Of a stretch of 64,000 nt of DNA, positions 62,725-64,000 are shown piece after piece. The first letter of the stretch is position 1. The number at the start of each line of letters is the position of its first letter. The notes beneath the pieces are model-generated. The model ran no database searches. It saw nothing but the letters and a program-made list of their open reading frames with translations, and was not told where the DNA came from. A program made the position numbers and the translations under genes. This DNA is from Orychophragmus violaceus (Eukaryota; Streptophyta; Magnoliopsida; Brassicales; Brassicaceae): the NCBI GenBank assembly GCA_030180135.1, contig CM058238.1, positions 86,746,619 to 86,810,618 on the forward strand, written 5' to 3'.

Positions 62725-64000
62725 TTAGGTGTTGTACCCCCCGCGCACGCGCGGAGGGAGGAGGGTATGTTTGTTTGTTTATTATCGTATTACACCTATT
62801 TTGAAATCTTCAGATGTATTACAAACGCTCCCCGAGAACTTGTCGGAACTTCGGTGAGCTATCCCGAAGAGATTACTCTGGCAACGTTCTGTTTCACAGA
62901 ATCATTAAGGTCTGATTCTTGTTTCCAATCTAACTTTTCATTTCACTAAGATCAATGTGATGAACTTCATTGTTTCCTTTGCTATTGTTTTGTTTCATGA
63001 TTTCCACGTGGAAGGTGGTAATCCCACTAGAACTGGAAGAGGTGGCCAGTAAATTTACGGGTACATCTCAATGTTTATCTCTACATACAACCTTTCTTTG
63101 ATCAATGCTAGTTTTACTGGTTGATTCATGGATGTGTTAGTAAACGAATTTGGATCTGGAAATGGCTAACAGTTTCCTTATCGTTTTATGTTCATTCAAG
63201 AACTTCTGAACATGACTAATTTTTTTGACAACTCTACTCTGAATATTATAATGCATGTTCCCTAAAATTATGCAACTTCTGCAAATCAAGATCAAAGAAA
63301 AACTCAATGATTCTTAACAACCAAAAGCTGCTTGATCAGTTTGACAATCAAAACATATGCAATCTAAGGTTGTTGTTATCTTCATCACAGAAGAACTAAC
63401 CTAAAGAAAATATATAAAGAAAATATAAGAACCAAAAGATCCTTACGTCTTAGACAAAGCGTCAAAGATGATCTTCGCCTCGGTGGTAACACGAACACCA
63501 ATGCTCTCGATTTTCCTGCGTAATGTGTTTTCTCCTGAGCTCAATTAATAAAAATGCAGAATTTGACTCAATCATAAAGAGATTGCAACAACAAAAATCA
63601 CCTAAAGGCGATCTCCTCTTTCGATAGGAGTCGAGAAAGATCTGCCAGACGAGCTTTAGAAGCGAGTGGATTTCTGAACTTCCCCATATACTTTAGCTTG
63701 GATATGAAACTCGTATTCACCATCCGTGTATTCATTGAATGTCCAATTCCAGGCCTCATTCCCTCTTGTAAATCATTACTGTCAAGGACACCCCAAAAAA
63801 GTTCAAGTGCGGAACGCAAACACAAAAAAATCTCCAACGATGCTGAAATTACTTCTTACGAAGACGAAGTAGGAGAGATAAAGAAACTACGGTGGTGCGG
63901 GTAACATCGAAAGGATATGGGAAATGACGAAGAATTTATCATAAACGTATGCCAAGACGATCCCCTTGAACTCAATGGTCAGTAACATGATTGAGAAAAA
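62725..64000 (-). mobile_element. Helitron-like element 2 (3' end), runs out of the window
   Basis: A second minus-strand hairpin (CCGCGCGTGCGCGG, 62741-62754) is followed by GGGGTACAACAC and CTAA (62728-62725), then T. Same core CGCGCACGCG as element 1 and same orientation. Its 5' end is not in the window. Nothing identifiable lies between 62760 and 63450. Confidence 0.5.
63453..63837 (-). pseudogene. 3' part of a spliced gene or captured fragment, unknown function
   Basis: The minus strand is open from 63837 to about 63602 (GMRPGIGHSMNT; SKLKYMGKFRNPLASKARLA; DLSRLLSKEEIAF). A consensus donor AG|GTGATT follows at about 63600, and an acceptor TTACGCAG lies at about 63521. Splicing keeps the frame (split AGG codon) and adds KIESIGVRVTTEAKIIFDAL SKT, stop near 63453. 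Correct splice signals and phase suggest a real exon pair. I do not recognise the family. It may be host sequence carried by Helitron-like element 2 or the flank of a native gene. Confidence 0.45.

Overview
This is plant nuclear DNA, almost certainly from a Brassicaceae genome and from repeat-dense (pericentromere-like) heterochromatin. The evidence is the retroelement content: Athila-type elements primed by tRNA-Asp, a chromodomain Ty3/gypsy element, several Ty1/copia elements primed by initiator tRNA-Met, and Helitron-like hairpin termini. I see no intact host gene. Only the last ~0.6 kb holds a possible host-gene fragment.

Bases 1-61249 read as one nested stack of mobile elements, which I could take apart with target-site duplications (TSDs). 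The base layer is an old minus-strand Tnt1/Tork-like copia (Copia-2). Its 5' LTR is at 61044-61249, and its body survives in pieces at 13020-13166, 14328-14881, 15175-16697, 18675-18769 and 59700-60965. Inserted in it, left to right, are: an RE1-like copia (Copia-1), itself split by a chromovirus (Gypsy-1, 1-11746) that is split in turn by a defective Athila (Athila-A); a 1,156-bp TRIM (TSD CTTCC); a 293-bp hAT MITE (8-bp TSD); a MULE derivative (9-bp TSD); and a large LTR derivative without pol (LARD, 18770-59699, TSD TGCCC).

The LARD carries Athila-B (23879-30549, TSD AACAT) in its interior and Athila-D (34602-58615, TSD TGGAG) in its 5' LTR. Athila-D is split in its reverse transcriptase by Copia-E (39111-53308, TSD GTTGT), and Copia-E is split in its leader by Copia-F (45665-52366, TSD GATCG). 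That makes five layers at the deepest point. To the right, 61253-64000 has two Helitron-like 3' termini in the same orientation and a short spliced gene fragment.

Most coding regions are broken, and many stops look like C-to-T or G-to-A changes. The best-preserved reading frames are the Athila-B gag-protease frame, the Athila-A gag-like frame, the Copia-E and Copia-F gags and the Copia-E RT.

The most unusual signal is a short bipartite module: two CGATCG-centred palindromes whose centres lie about 21 bp apart, often followed by GCGA. I count at least 35 copies. They occur in LTRs, leaders, 3' regions and even in-frame coding sequence of the Athila elements (Ty3/gypsy) and of Copia-E/F (Ty1/copia), two unrelated superfamilies, and not in the other elements here. 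Three tandem modules sit at the same place in the 3' region of all three Athila elements.
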